Position numbers and translations under genes: made by a program. Shown here piece by piece: positions 8,046-15,034 of a DNA stretch of 17,401 bases. This DNA is from CAYOSU01 sp964541255 (GTDB taxonomy: Bacteria; Bacillota; Clostridia; Christensenellales; CAMQZB01): assembly GCA_964541255.1 (NCBI GenBank), contig CAZIPL010000029.1:1-17401 (forward strand), in the 5' to 3' direction. Position 1 is the stretch's first letter, and each line of letters starts with the position of its first letter. The notes under the pieces are model-generated. The model saw nothing but the letters and a program-made list of their open reading frames with translations, made no database searches and had not been told where the DNA came from.

Positions 8046-8060
8046 CGTGGCTATTTATCA

Positions 8061-8107
8061 ATCCCTCAGTCTCGGCAATGCCGAGACAGCTCCCTTCAAA
8101 GAGAGCC
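8061..8107 (-). repeat. 47-nt modular repeat, inverted copy
   Basis: Inverted partner of 7999-8045: ATCCCTCA, the inner palindrome GTCTCGGCAATGCCGAGAC (8069-8087), AGCTCCC, a TTCAAA link, GAGAGCC. The inner palindrome is unrelated to that of the forward copy while the flanks match, so the centre appears free to vary. Confidence 0.7.
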
Positions 8108-8179
8108 TTATCTATTTTCGGCTTTAGTACAATCATTTTAGTTGATTCGTTTGCAATGCTTCAATACCTTGTCTTTTTT

Positions 8180-8200
8180 CGGCGGCAGCAGAGCCACCGC
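8180..8200 (-). repeat. Inverted copy of the 7892-7912 core
   Basis: CGGCGGCAGCAGAGCCACCGC equals the reverse complement of 7892-7912 except for one base. A 90-codon plus-strand frame running across these repeats (8078-8356) is not a gene. Confidence 0.7.
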
Positions 8201-8278
8201 AAGTCTGCCCCACAATATAAAACTATAAATATCAATTTTTTATATACGGAATTTCGAACGTCGACCTTATATAATAAA

Positions 8279-8303
8279 GGCTCCTCTTGCGAAAAGAGAA
8301 GCC
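8279..8303 (-). terminator. Hairpin downstream of tldE, possible terminator
   Basis: GGCTCCTCTT (8279-8288) pairs with AAGAGAAGCC (8294-8303) with one mismatch and a 5-nt loop, flanked by AATAA and TTATT. On the minus strand it follows the tldE stop by about 85 nt and leads into TTTATTATATAAGG. Its left arm matches the GGCTCCTCT end of the modular repeat at 7999, so a repeat copy may have become the terminator. Confidence 0.5.
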
Positions 8304-8387
8304 TATTATACTATTTATCCGAATATATATATTTCTTGTTAATGGAACCCATATAAGAAATCTATTTGCTTTTACTTCAAAATACGC

Positions 8388-9608
8388 TTATTTCGTTAAG
8401 ATCATCTTGACCGCCATAAGCTTATCGGTTTCGGACTGATAAGGATCACCTTGAACAACGCCGATAAAGTTTTTCCCGAGCATATCGTAAAAATCGCCTG
8501 CGATATTTACTTCGGGAATTCTGCCAACGAGCTTTCCGTCTTCGATAAGGAACGCAGTCTGAACGGGGGTTGCAAAGTGTCCGTCGGGGGTTGTGTCGCC
8601 GCCGCTTGCAAAGCACAGATAAATCGCTTTACCTTTTGCCAAAGATTCGAGCGTTTCGTGCGTGGGTTTGACGTAAAAGCCTCTGAAGCCGTTCTGCGGT
8701 ACACCATCATAAGCCGCGGCGGAAGTCTTCGAAACAGGAAGATTGAAGAGTTTAGCTGTGTTTTTCGTCGTTAAAACGCTCTTCAAAACGCCGTTTTCGA
8801 TAAGCGCGGGTCTGAAATCGTCGGCAATCTGCCCTTCGTCGTCGAAAAACTGTGTGCACATATTAGTTTCGGGGTTCTTATCGCAACCTATCGTGAGGTT
8901 ATCCGCAAAAATCTTTTCGCCGAGCTTGCCGCTTACCAAAGACGATCCTGAAACATACATCTCGCCGATGAAGTTTCTCAAGAACGTCCCGAAGAACATA
9001 CTCGGAGCTCCTACGATAGTCCATTCGCCCGGCGCTATATCTACCTCGTTGAAATACGCGTCGTGGAGCGCCTTGCACGAAGCGACAGCCTTATCGGTAT
9101 CGAGCTTTTTGCCCGACCAGCCGTAGAAGCAGTCCATAAGATTGCCCGAGCCTCTTGCTTGGAACAAAAGTCCGACTTCCAACACATTATCGGAATACGC
9201 GAAGTGTCTGCCGTTGGAGTTGTTATATTCCGAATAAACCTCGCTTAGCGAGATTTTGTTACTTATCGCAAAGCGAGGGCAAGCCTCCCCCACCTTGTCG
9301 ATAAGCTTTTGCATTTCGGGAACGAAGTCCTTTGTCGCGATTATCTCTTTTTCGTTGTGTACTTCGATATTCATTTCGCCGTCAAGAGAAGCAACATACG
9401 GTATACCGTTCGAAAGTGCCGCTTCGGCTTGCTTTGTAAGCTCCTTCTCGTCGGGCGTTCCGAGCGCACCCGCGATTCCGATTTTGCCGTCTTTATATAC
9501 TCTTACGGTGCCCGTCGTCTCTTCTTTTTTGCGGTAGCTGTCAATTTTTCCCGCGGTGATGTTGAGCGTTATCGAGCTTTCTTTGCTTATCAAAAATTCT
9601 TTATCCAT
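8388..9608 (-). CDS. tldE: TldE/PmbA-like metalloprotease partner subunit
   Basis: Partner of TldD. In E. coli the TldD/TldE heterodimer is a cytosolic zinc protease of unfolded peptides that also matures microcin B17 and cleaves the CcdA antitoxin. 406 aa from the ATG at 9608. I chose this start because GAGGTGG (around 9612-9618) sits just upstream and because a longer frame to 9698 would overlap tldD and add a low-complexity Arg-rich leader. Seen: the PmbA/TldA family pattern, including VRVYKDGKIGIAGA near the N-terminus, the central PGEWTIVGAPSMFFGTFLR, and the C-terminal SGGDTTPDGHFATP. No HExxxH zinc motif is present, as expected of the non-catalytic subunit. It starts 8 nt after the tldD stop, implying one transcript and translational coupling. 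Confidence 0.92.
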   Translation of the reverse strand: MDKEFLISKESSITLNITAGKIDSYRKKEETTGTVRVYKDGKIGIAGALGTPDEKELTKQAEAALSNGIPYVASLDGEMNIEVHNEKEIIATKDFVPEMQKLIDKVGEACPRFAISNKISLSEVYSEYNNSNGRHFAYSDNVLEVGLLFQARGSGNLMDCFYGWSGKKLDTDKAVASCKALHDAYFNEVDIAPGEWTIVGAPSMFFGTFLRNFIGEMYVSGSSLVSGKLGEKIFADNLTIGCDKNPETNMCTQFFDDEGQIADDFRPALIENGVLKSVLTTKNTAKLFNLPVSKTSAAAYDGVPQNGFRGFYVKPTHETLESLAKGKAIYLCFASGGDTTPDGHFATPVQTAFLIEDGKLVGRIPEVNIAGDFYDMLGKNFIGVVQGDPYQSETDKLMAVKMILTK

Positions 9609-9616
9609 AATCCACC

Positions 9617-10954
9617 TCACTGAACTTTCATCTTGGAAACGCGTACATACGGTCCGCCGAAGCCTACGGGAAGTCCCGATTGCTCCATTTTGCCGCAACC
9701 GCCCGCTGTGAACGAAAGCATCTCGACGTCTTTCGTAAGTCCGTCTACAAGACCGAGCGTTTCGAAAACGTTGCCCGTGATTACGCTTATTTGCGTGGGC
9801 GCGCCGAGTTTGCCGTCTACGATCTCATACGCAAGCGTCGGAGCGATAGTAAACGTACTCATACCGCTGCCGTGGCTGATCTTCTTGATGAAATAGCCTT
9901 TCTTGATAGGCGCGATAAGCTCGTCGAACGTAAGGTCGCCGCCCTCGATATAGGTGCTTGTCATACGAACGATAGGCTCGAACGTGCAGTCGATCGCTCT
10001 CGCGTTACCCGTCAAGCCCTCGTCAAGAGCCGCCGCAGTCATTGCGTTATGAAGTCTTCCCGCCAAAACGCCGTCTTTGATAAGATAATTCTTGCGCGCT
10101 TTCGTTCCCTCGTCGTCATAAGGTACATAGCCGCTTCCGATAAATTCGCCGCATTCCGCGATGGAAAGTATCGGCGAACCGACGGTCTTTCCGAGCTGCC
10201 ATTCGTTTCTCATCGACTCGTCGGAAAGCATGAAGTCCGATTCCGACTTATGGCCGAAAGACTCGTGCGCGAATACGCCTGCCGCTTCGGGAGACAAAAC
10301 AACGGGATATTCGCCCGCTACAACGGGCACAGAGTTTCTCATAAAGCTGAGGCTTTCGTCCATTGCGGCGATGATTTCGGCTTCTTTACCTACAAGGTTA
10401 TTAAATTCCGTTCCGCCCGTCTGCCAGCTTGCGGTGAACTTCTTGTCGCCCTCGACCATATTGCACGACATCGTTATTCCGCAAGTCTGATAATCATACT
10501 CGATATCCGCACCGAGCGAAGACGCAAACGTAAATACGCTGTTGCGGTCAAGATACGACGCCGTCGGAACGGTCATGCACTTATCTTTTGAAAGAAGCGG
10601 CATATACTTTTGCAAAAGCGCGTTCTTTTCGGCAAGCGGAACGTTCCTTACGGAACAGTCGTTGAATTTATATTCCTTTGCCTTGTTTACTTCGAACCTT
10701 TTGACGGTGGGATCGCTCAAAATATCGGGATTTGGAGTCGCCGCCTCATAAAGTCCGTCGAGAGTGTTCTGTATATGCGCAACGTCTGTTATTGCGGCAT
10801 AATACCAAAGCTTTCCGTCGTATACTCTCAAAAACGCTCTGACCTCGTTGCGGCTTTTGATTTCTCTCAAAACGCCGTCAACATATTGTATTATCGTGCG
10901 GCTTCTGTCTTCCGTACGAACGTCGGCATAAAAGCCTTCTTTGAATTTGATCAT
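9617..10954 (-). CDS. tldD: TldD metalloprotease, catalytic subunit
   Basis: Catalytic zinc subunit of the TldD/TldE protease. 445 aa, a little shorter than E. coli TldD (about 480). Seen: zinc motif HESFGH (HExxxH) at residues 230-235 within FAHESFGHKSESDFM; a following GSGYVPYDDEGTKARKNYLI region; and a C-terminal GGCGKMEQSGLPVGFGGPYV stretch typical of TldD. The start at 10954 is supported by AAGGAG at 10962-10967. Upstream lies the pepF terminator, so tldDE probably has its own promoter or lives on read-through. Beside a peptide importer and an oligoendopeptidase, a general peptide-degrading role is the simplest reading; I see no precursor peptide gene that would argue for natural-product maturation. 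Confidence 0.95.
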   Translation of the reverse strand: MIKFKEGFYADVRTEDRSRTIIQYVDGVLREIKSRNEVRAFLRVYDGKLWYYAAITDVAHIQNTLDGLYEAATPNPDILSDPTVKRFEVNKAKEYKFNDCSVRNVPLAEKNALLQKYMPLLSKDKCMTVPTASYLDRNSVFTFASSLGADIEYDYQTCGITMSCNMVEGDKKFTASWQTGGTEFNNLVGKEAEIIAAMDESLSFMRNSVPVVAGEYPVVLSPEAAGVFAHESFGHKSESDFMLSDESMRNEWQLGKTVGSPILSIAECGEFIGSGYVPYDDEGTKARKNYLIKDGVLAGRLHNAMTAAALDEGLTGNARAIDCTFEPIVRMTSTYIEGGDLTFDELIAPIKKGYFIKKISHGSGMSTFTIAPTLAYEIVDGKLGAPTQISVITGNVFETLGLVDGLTKDVEMLSFTAGGCGKMEQSGLPVGFGGPYVRVSKMKVQ

Positions 10955-10986
10955 TATGTTTCTCCTTAATAAGAATTTGATTTAAC

Positions 10987-11028
10987 TAAAAACGCCCGAA
11001 GAAAAAGCTATTCTTCTTTGACTTCGGG
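10987..11028 (-). terminator. Rho-independent terminator after the M3 peptidase gene
   Basis: On the minus strand CCCGAAG (11022-11028) pairs with CTTCGGG (10995-11001), followed by CGTTTTTAG. The long interior contains complementary AAAGAA and TTCTTT-like tracts. It lies about 90 nt after the peptidase stop and before tldD. Confidence 0.7.
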
Positions 11029-11032
11029 TCGA

Positions 11033-11061
11033 ATTTTAGCATTATTCTTCCTTGCCGTCCA
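11033..11061 (-). promoter_or_regulatory. Tentative promoter for tldDE
   Basis: Minus strand TGGACG (11056-11061), a 17-nt spacer, TAAAAT (11033-11038), with TGC before the -10 box (extended -10). Transcription would start inside the terminator stem and so remove it. The -35 box matches only 4 of 6. Confidence 0.3.
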
Positions 11062-11106
11062 CCTATTTTAGTTGGAAATTAACGCAACTATCGGTTGCAC
11101 GGCAAG
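11051..11106 (-). other. Branched structure in the M3 peptidase 3' region
   Basis: An 8-bp outer stem (11051-11058 CTTGCCGT, 11099-11106 ACGGCAAG) encloses a perfect hairpin GCAAC/GTTGC (11084-11088, 11094-11098) and a weaker CCA..TGG hairpin (11060-11075), giving a possible three-way junction. On the plus strand it is followed by TTTTT, but no plus-strand gene precedes it. Confidence 0.4.
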
Positions 11107-11114
11107 TTTTTCGA

Positions 11115-12806
11115 TTATTTTTTAAGCTCGTCCAAAATTTTTAAGCACTCGTCGGAGATTTCTTTAAGCGAACCGTCTTCGAACGGAGATTTAAGTCCCG
11201 TCAGCTCGACAAGCTTTCTGAACGCGAACTTTCCGCCGCGTTTTGCATGCTCGAGATACGTATCGAGCGCTTTGTTATAATCCTTTCTCGAAAGTACGAG
11301 GAATTCGAGAGCGACTACCTGCGCCAAGCAATAGTCGATGTAATAGAACGGCGATTCGTATATATGCATCTGATATTGCCATCTTGTTCCGAGCCCCAAA
11401 TAAGGAATGCCTTCATAAGAAAGATACGGACGATATTTTTTCTCGAGTGCCAAATATGCCTCGTCGCGCTCCTTTGGCGTCATATCGGGGTTCTCGTATA
11501 CTATATGCTGGAATTCGTCTACTATAACGCCATACGGAATGAAAGACAAGGACGACGCCAAATGCTTATATTCATAAAGCGCGGGATCTTTGAAGAACTT
11601 ATCCATATAAGGCCAGCTCAAAAACTCCATACTCATGCTGTGCGTTTCGGCAGTTTCAGATGATCCTATACCGACGGTGTGATCGTCGCTTTTCAATGCG
11701 TAATCCATCGCTATAGTATGTCCGAACTCGTGAGTAACGACGTCTATATCGCCCGACGAACCGTTGAAGTTCGCCAAAATGAAAGGCTGTTTGAATGTCT
11801 CGAATGTGGTTGCGTATCCGCCGCCCCATTTGCCGTCGCGAGCAAGCGTATCGAACGCTTCGGCAGCAAGCATTCTATCCATAAATTCACCGACTTGAGG
11901 ATTCATCTCGTGATACATCTCTTGTGCGGCTTTGAGTATACCCTCTGCGTCGGGATAAGGACGAGGATCTCCGCCGTCGATAACGTCGTTGTCATAGAAC
12001 ATAAACTTGTCTATGCCCAAGTTTTCTCTTATTCCCTCTTTCAATTTGCATACGACGGGAACCAAGTCCGTAAGGACGTTGTTCCTAAAAGTCTTAACCA
12101 TAGCTTCGTCATAGTCGATTCGTCCCATGCGGTTATATCCAAGCTCGATAAAGTTCTTATATCCCATCTTCTGAGCTATTTTGGTACGAACTTTGACAAG
12201 GCGGTCGTATATTCCGTCGAGTTTTTCCTTTTCGCTTTGAAGAGCCAAGCCTATTGCTTCGGCAGCTTTTCTTCTTATCTCTCTGTCGCCGTCTTCCATA
12301 AAACCGCGAACGTAGCTTATCGTCTTTTTCTCGCCGTTCCATTCGACGGGAATTTGAGACATAAGTTGAGAATATTCCGTTACGATAGCGTTTTCCTCTT
12401 GCTCTTCGGCAATGGTTTTTTCGCTCGTGGATTTTCTCGAACATTCAAGGTTTGCAAAGAACGTTTCGGGGAACATTCCCTCAAGCTCGCTTCTGAAAGG
12501 GCTGTCAAGAAGCGTATTGCCCGCTTCTGTAAGAAGAACGTTGAGAACGGGGCCTATCTCGTCGTAATATTCCTGCTCGCCCAAATAAAACTCGTCGTGC
12601 GTATTCAAAGTATATCTCGTATACGCAAGAGAGCCCATCGTCGAATACTTTTCGACTTCTTCGATAAGCTTTCTGTACGCATCGGCTATATCTTTAGCGT
12701 TCGTAGCATTTTTTGCAGTCTCTTGAAAATCCGCCGCCGCTTTTTTCACAAGCTCGGCATCTGCTCTTTCATAAGGAAAATCCTTAACTTTCATTATATT
12801 TTCCAT
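11115..12806 (-). CDS. M3-family oligoendopeptidase (PepF-like)
   Basis: Cytosolic zinc peptidase that cuts short peptides internally. 563 aa, matching the M3 oligoendopeptidase subfamily of about 550-570 aa. Seen: an N-terminal helical region (1-200), the zinc motif HEFGH at 359-363 in DVVTHEFGHTIAMDY, a third-ligand segment ETAETHSMSMEF (384-395), and the substrate-side GTRWQYQMHIYESPFYYIDY near the C-terminus. The start at 12806 has AGGAGG 5 nt upstream (12812-12817). A perfect-consensus promoter lies just beyond and a terminator follows the gene, so it appears to be a single-gene unit. Together with TldD/E and Opp it could complete uptake and breakdown of peptides. I leave the symbol blank because pepF is used loosely for several M3 subfamilies. 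Confidence 0.93.
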   Translation of the reverse strand: MENIMKVKDFPYERADAELVKKAAADFQETAKNATNAKDIADAYRKLIEEVEKYSTMGSLAYTRYTLNTHDEFYLGEQEYYDEIGPVLNVLLTEAGNTLLDSPFRSELEGMFPETFFANLECSRKSTSEKTIAEEQEENAIVTEYSQLMSQIPVEWNGEKKTISYVRGFMEDGDREIRRKAAEAIGLALQSEKEKLDGIYDRLVKVRTKIAQKMGYKNFIELGYNRMGRIDYDEAMVKTFRNNVLTDLVPVVCKLKEGIRENLGIDKFMFYDNDVIDGGDPRPYPDAEGILKAAQEMYHEMNPQVGEFMDRMLAAEAFDTLARDGKWGGGYATTFETFKQPFILANFNGSSGDIDVVTHEFGHTIAMDYALKSDDHTVGIGSSETAETHSMSMEFLSWPYMDKFFKDPALYEYKHLASSLSFIPYGVIVDEFQHIVYENPDMTPKERDEAYLALEKKYRPYLSYEGIPYLGLGTRWQYQMHIYESPFYYIDYCLAQVVALEFLVLSRKDYNKALDTYLEHAKRGGKFAFRKLVELTGLKSPFEDGSLKEISDECLKILDELKK

Positions 12807-12827
12807 AGTTCCCTCCTATTTTTTGTA

Positions 12828-12856
12828 ATTATACACCAGTGCACTTCCTTTGTCAA
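12828..12856 (-). promoter_or_regulatory. Perfect sigma-A promoter for the M3 peptidase
   Basis: Minus strand TTGACA (12851-12856), 17-nt spacer, TATAAT (12828-12833): consensus in both boxes and spacing. The spacer contains an 8-bp palindrome CACCAGTG-type element near the -10 that could be an operator half, but this is weak. Confidence 0.9.
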
Positions 12857-12870
12857 TGATTATTTAGCGC

Positions 12871-12900
12871 GTTAAAGTAGCATAAATCCTCCGTTAAAGT
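12871..12900. repeat. GTTAAAGT direct repeats upstream of both divergent promoters
   Basis: GTTAAAGT at 12871-12878 and again at 12893-12900, 22 nt apart (about two helical turns), in the region between the divergent promoters of the M3 peptidase and the 13053 gene. Possible binding sites for a shared regulator. Confidence 0.35.
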
Positions 12901-12984
12901 CTTCGATTGAAGCAAGATACTATATTTATTCTTAGCGGCGATTATGTGATTCCGTTCGTATTTTTCTATGAACGGCTTTTCAAA

Positions 12985-13014
12985 TTGACAATAAGTCGCG
13001 TTAGGGAGTAAAAT
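12985..13014 (+). promoter_or_regulatory. Promoter for the 13053 gene
   Basis: TTGACA (12985-12990), 18-nt spacer, TAAAAT (13009-13014). Just upstream is an inverted repeat CCGTTC (12952-12957) / GAACGG (12970-12975). The ribosome site GAGGAG lies 5-6 nt before the ATG. Confidence 0.75.
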
Positions 13015-13052
13015 CGACTTACTTAAAACACTACAACCAAAGAGGAGAACCT

Positions 13053-14048
13053 ATGAGTTCGAAGAAAAAGCATAACACGAAAAAGACTATTCTTATCGTT
13101 GCGATTTCGATAGTCGCATTCTTATTGCTATATACCCTTTTATGCTATTCCACACCGCTTTTTTACGGCAAATTCATGAATAACTCCGAAAAGCTCGCGA
13201 AAATTCCCGGGCTTTCCGACGGATTTGTTCCGCAAGGGATTTGTTACAGCAACGAACTTAACGCATACCTTTGCTGCGGATATTTCTCCGATTCGCCGTC
13301 AAAGATTTATGTTATCGAAGAAAACGGCGACGTAAAATCGCTTGATCTACAGCTTGAAAACGGCGATTCATACACGGGACATGCGGGCGGCATTTCAACG
13401 TCAAACGGACACGTTTGGATAAGCAATCAAAAGAAAGCGTTCCATATCCCCCTTTCTTCCATAAAAAACGCTAAAGACGGCGACACGGTCTCTTTCGACG
13501 GGCATTTCGACGTCGGTGTCAACGCGTCCTTTACTTTCTCAAACGAAGAACTGTTCTTTATCGGCGAATACGCCAACGGCAACAGCTATAAAACGCGCGA
13601 CGAGAATCATTTGGTAACGCCCGACGGCACGAATCACAACGCGATTATCTACGGCTACGCAAGGGACGATTCGGCAGAGTTTGGCGTAAACGCCGAAAAC
13701 CCCGTCATCGCGCTTTCCGTTCGCGACATCGTTCAGGGCTTTTGCGTTACCGACAGTGGCAAATACGTCCTTTCAACTTCCGCAGGCTTAGCAAACTCTC
13801 ACTTTTATATCTATGACTGCACTAATGAAAAGCAGACCGATTTCATTACGTATAACGGCAACGAAATTCCGCTATATTACCTTGACTCGACAACGCTTGT
13901 CGATACCGTAACTTTACCTCACATGAGCGAGGACTTGGATTATCACGACAGCATGGTTTGCGTAGGCTTCGAAGCTGGCGCGTTGAAATACGGCGCGGGA
14001 CTTTTGCCTTTCTCCCTAAAATCTTTCCGCGGCTATAAACTCGGTTAA
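13053..14048 (+). CDS. Membrane-anchored extracytoplasmic protein of unknown function
   Basis: 331 aa; I do not recognise the family. Seen: a Lys-rich start (SSKKKHNTKK), one TM or uncleaved signal helix at about 12-34, then an outside domain. The domain has short Gly/Asp-rich strands and repeated patterns of the kind 'PQGICYSNELNAYLCCGY', 'HAGGISTSNGHVWISN', 'VGVNASFTFSNEELFFIGEY' and 'VQGFCVTDSGKYVLSTS', about 50-60 residues apart. That spacing and the small-residue turns suggest a beta-propeller-like fold, without a recognised catalytic motif. Start supported by AGGAG. It has its own promoter and terminator, so it is a single-gene unit divergent from the M3 peptidase. It may sense or bind something at the cell surface; this is a guess. 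Confidence 0.8.
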   Translation: MSSKKKHNTKKTILIVAISIVAFLLLYTLLCYSTPLFYGKFMNNSEKLAKIPGLSDGFVPQGICYSNELNAYLCCGYFSDSPSKIYVIEENGDVKSLDLQLENGDSYTGHAGGISTSNGHVWISNQKKAFHIPLSSIKNAKDGDTVSFDGHFDVGVNASFTFSNEELFFIGEYANGNSYKTRDENHLVTPDGTNHNAIIYGYARDDSAEFGVNAENPVIALSVRDIVQGFCVTDSGKYVLSTSAGLANSHFYIYDCTNEKQTDFITYNGNEIPLYYLDSTTLVDTVTLPHMSEDLDYHDSMVCVGFEAGALKYGAGLLPFSLKSFRGYKLG

Positions 14049-14075
14049 ACGACAAAACTTGATATTAAAATAATT

Positions 14076-14132
14076 TCCGCTTGATAGAAAGCACCTTTTT
14101 TTTAATTGCTCTAAATCAAGCGGATCTTTTTT
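14076..14132 (+). terminator. Rho-independent terminator of the 13053 gene
   Basis: Perfect 10-bp stem TCCGCTTGAT (14076-14085) and ATCAAGCGGA (14115-14124), then TCTTTTTT. The loop is long (29 nt) and has an inner AGCA/TGCT pairing. It begins 27 nt after the stop codon. Confidence 0.8.
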
Positions 14133-14349
14133 GTCTCATCTTTCAATTGATATTGCACGCGTATAACTTATGTAAATGCGACTTTACGACAGCCTATACT
14201 TTTAATAATTTTACATAAAGCCGCTTCGACAAACCCGTCTATATACTTCTCATAAAAAAAATAATGCGTTTTCTTGCTATCATATTCTTCATCGCTTTTA
14301 AGAAGCAAATGCTCTACCTTTCAAAATACTGCGTTGTCGCGGAACCGAC
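14133..14349. other. Gene-free stretch between convergent genes
   Basis: About 215 nt between the convergent 13053 and tetR genes. It contains an inverted repeat TTATGTAAA (14168-14176) / TTTACATAA (14210-14218), inside which GTAAA can also pair with TTTAC at 14183-14187. I see no clear terminator for tetR and no gene. Confidence 0.5.
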
Positions 14350-14883
14350 TTACACTTCGGGCTTTTTCATTACGTCGTTTTTCAGCGAAATTAGGTTTTC
14401 GCACAATTCTTCGCAAGACATTTTGCGATTGTTTTTCAACCAATCTTCGATTATTCCGCTGAAACCGTAAAGTAAAAACGAATATCGAAGTTTTCCGCTT
14501 TCCGACAGAGAATCGAGCTTATAGTAATTTGCAAAGAATTTATATATCCTATGCAAAAGCCTACTCCCAGAGCTTTCGCCCAAAAGCAAAAGCCATTTAC
14601 TTTTATCGGCATCAAGAAGCATAATTACGTTATAAACCGCCTCGTCGATGTTCTTCGATTTATCTGCGACCGTATCGGTTATATTATTGAACATTTCGTT
14701 TTCTATAGATTCCAAAAGGTCGTATTGATTGTCGTAATAACGATAAAAAGTCACGCGATTGATTTCCGCAAGCTTGCATATTTCCGTTACGGTAACGTCC
14801 ATAACGTTTTTGTCCTTCAAAAGCGTCAGAAAAGAAGAAGTAATGACGGATTTTGTATATTTTATTCTATTGTCTAAGCCCAT
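14350..14883 (-). CDS. TetR/AcrR-family transcriptional regulator
   Basis: DNA-binding regulator, 177 aa from the ATG at 14883. I chose this start because AAGGAG (14889-14894) sits 5 nt upstream; an upstream in-frame ATG at 14934 would add 17 residues without a ribosome site. Seen: the N-terminal TetR helix-turn-helix at about 31-50 (TVTEICKLAEINRVTFYRYY), followed by DNQYDLLESIENEM. The C-terminal part is helical, resembling the DhaS-like TetR C-terminal group, with a ligand pocket that cannot be read. Divergent from a small membrane protein with palindromes in the shared 150-nt region, so it probably controls itself and that gene. The ligand is unknown. Confidence 0.9.
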   Translation of the reverse strand: MGLDNRIKYTKSVITSSFLTLLKDKNVMDVTVTEICKLAEINRVTFYRYYDNQYDLLESIENEMFNNITDTVADKSKNIDEAVYNVIMLLDADKSKWLLLLGESSGSRLLHRIYKFFANYYKLDSLSESGKLRYSFLLYGFSGIIEDWLKNNRKMSCEELCENLISLKNDVMKKPEV

Positions 14884-14962
14884 AAAAACTCCTTTGCAAC
14901 GAATTTTGAAAAAACGTTTAATAATTTTCGCCATCGCGCTTTCACGTTGCTCTTATTTTTCA

Positions 14963-14976
14963 TATAGTATACTATA
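14963..14976. promoter_or_regulatory. 14-bp perfect palindrome at the tetR -10 box, candidate operator
   Basis: TATAGTATACTATA is a perfect palindrome lying over the tetR -10 box, where a bound dimer would block transcription. Palindromes of AT-rich promoter DNA also arise by chance. Confidence 0.45.
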
Positions 14977-14994
14977 ATTTACCTATAAGTGCAA
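14966..14994 (-). promoter_or_regulatory. Promoter for the tetR gene
   Basis: Minus strand TTGCAC (14989-14994), 17-nt spacer, TATACT (14966-14971). A plus-strand TATAAT (14973-14978) may be the -10 of the divergent membrane protein, but its best -35 (TTGCTC) is 20 nt away. Confidence 0.7.
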
Positions 14995-15003
14995 CAAGTG
15001 TTG
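14992..15003. promoter_or_regulatory. CAACA-AG-TGTTG inverted repeat, candidate TetR operator
   Basis: Inverted half-sites CAACA and TGTTG separated by 2 nt overlap the tetR -35 box and lie upstream of the divergent gene. The position suits self-repression and control of both genes. Confidence 0.4.
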
Positions 15004-15034
15004 AATAAAATTCTTTTGTTGAAAAGAGGCTTTG

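Noticed and set aside
7741..8303. CRISPR array
   Set aside because: The repeats are of different families, vary in spacing and orientation, and show no regular spacer pattern.
8078..8356. 92-codon plus-strand frame across the repeats
   Set aside because: It runs through palindromic repeat units and has no ribosome site.
9609..9698. Longer tldE start at 9698
   Set aside because: It would overlap the tldD end by 82 nt and add an Arg-rich leader; the ATG at 9608 has a good ribosome site.
9680..10591. 303-codon plus-strand frame opposite tldD
   Set aside because: Antisense to the clear TldD frame with its HExxxH motif; Arg-rich mirror composition.
11679..12875. 398-codon plus-strand frame opposite the M3 peptidase
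   Set aside because: Antisense to a complete M3 peptidase; it also runs across the perfect-consensus peptidase promoter, and shows no domain.
14884..14934. Longer tetR start at 14934
   Set aside because: No ribosome site; the ATG at 14883 has AAGGAG at proper spacing.
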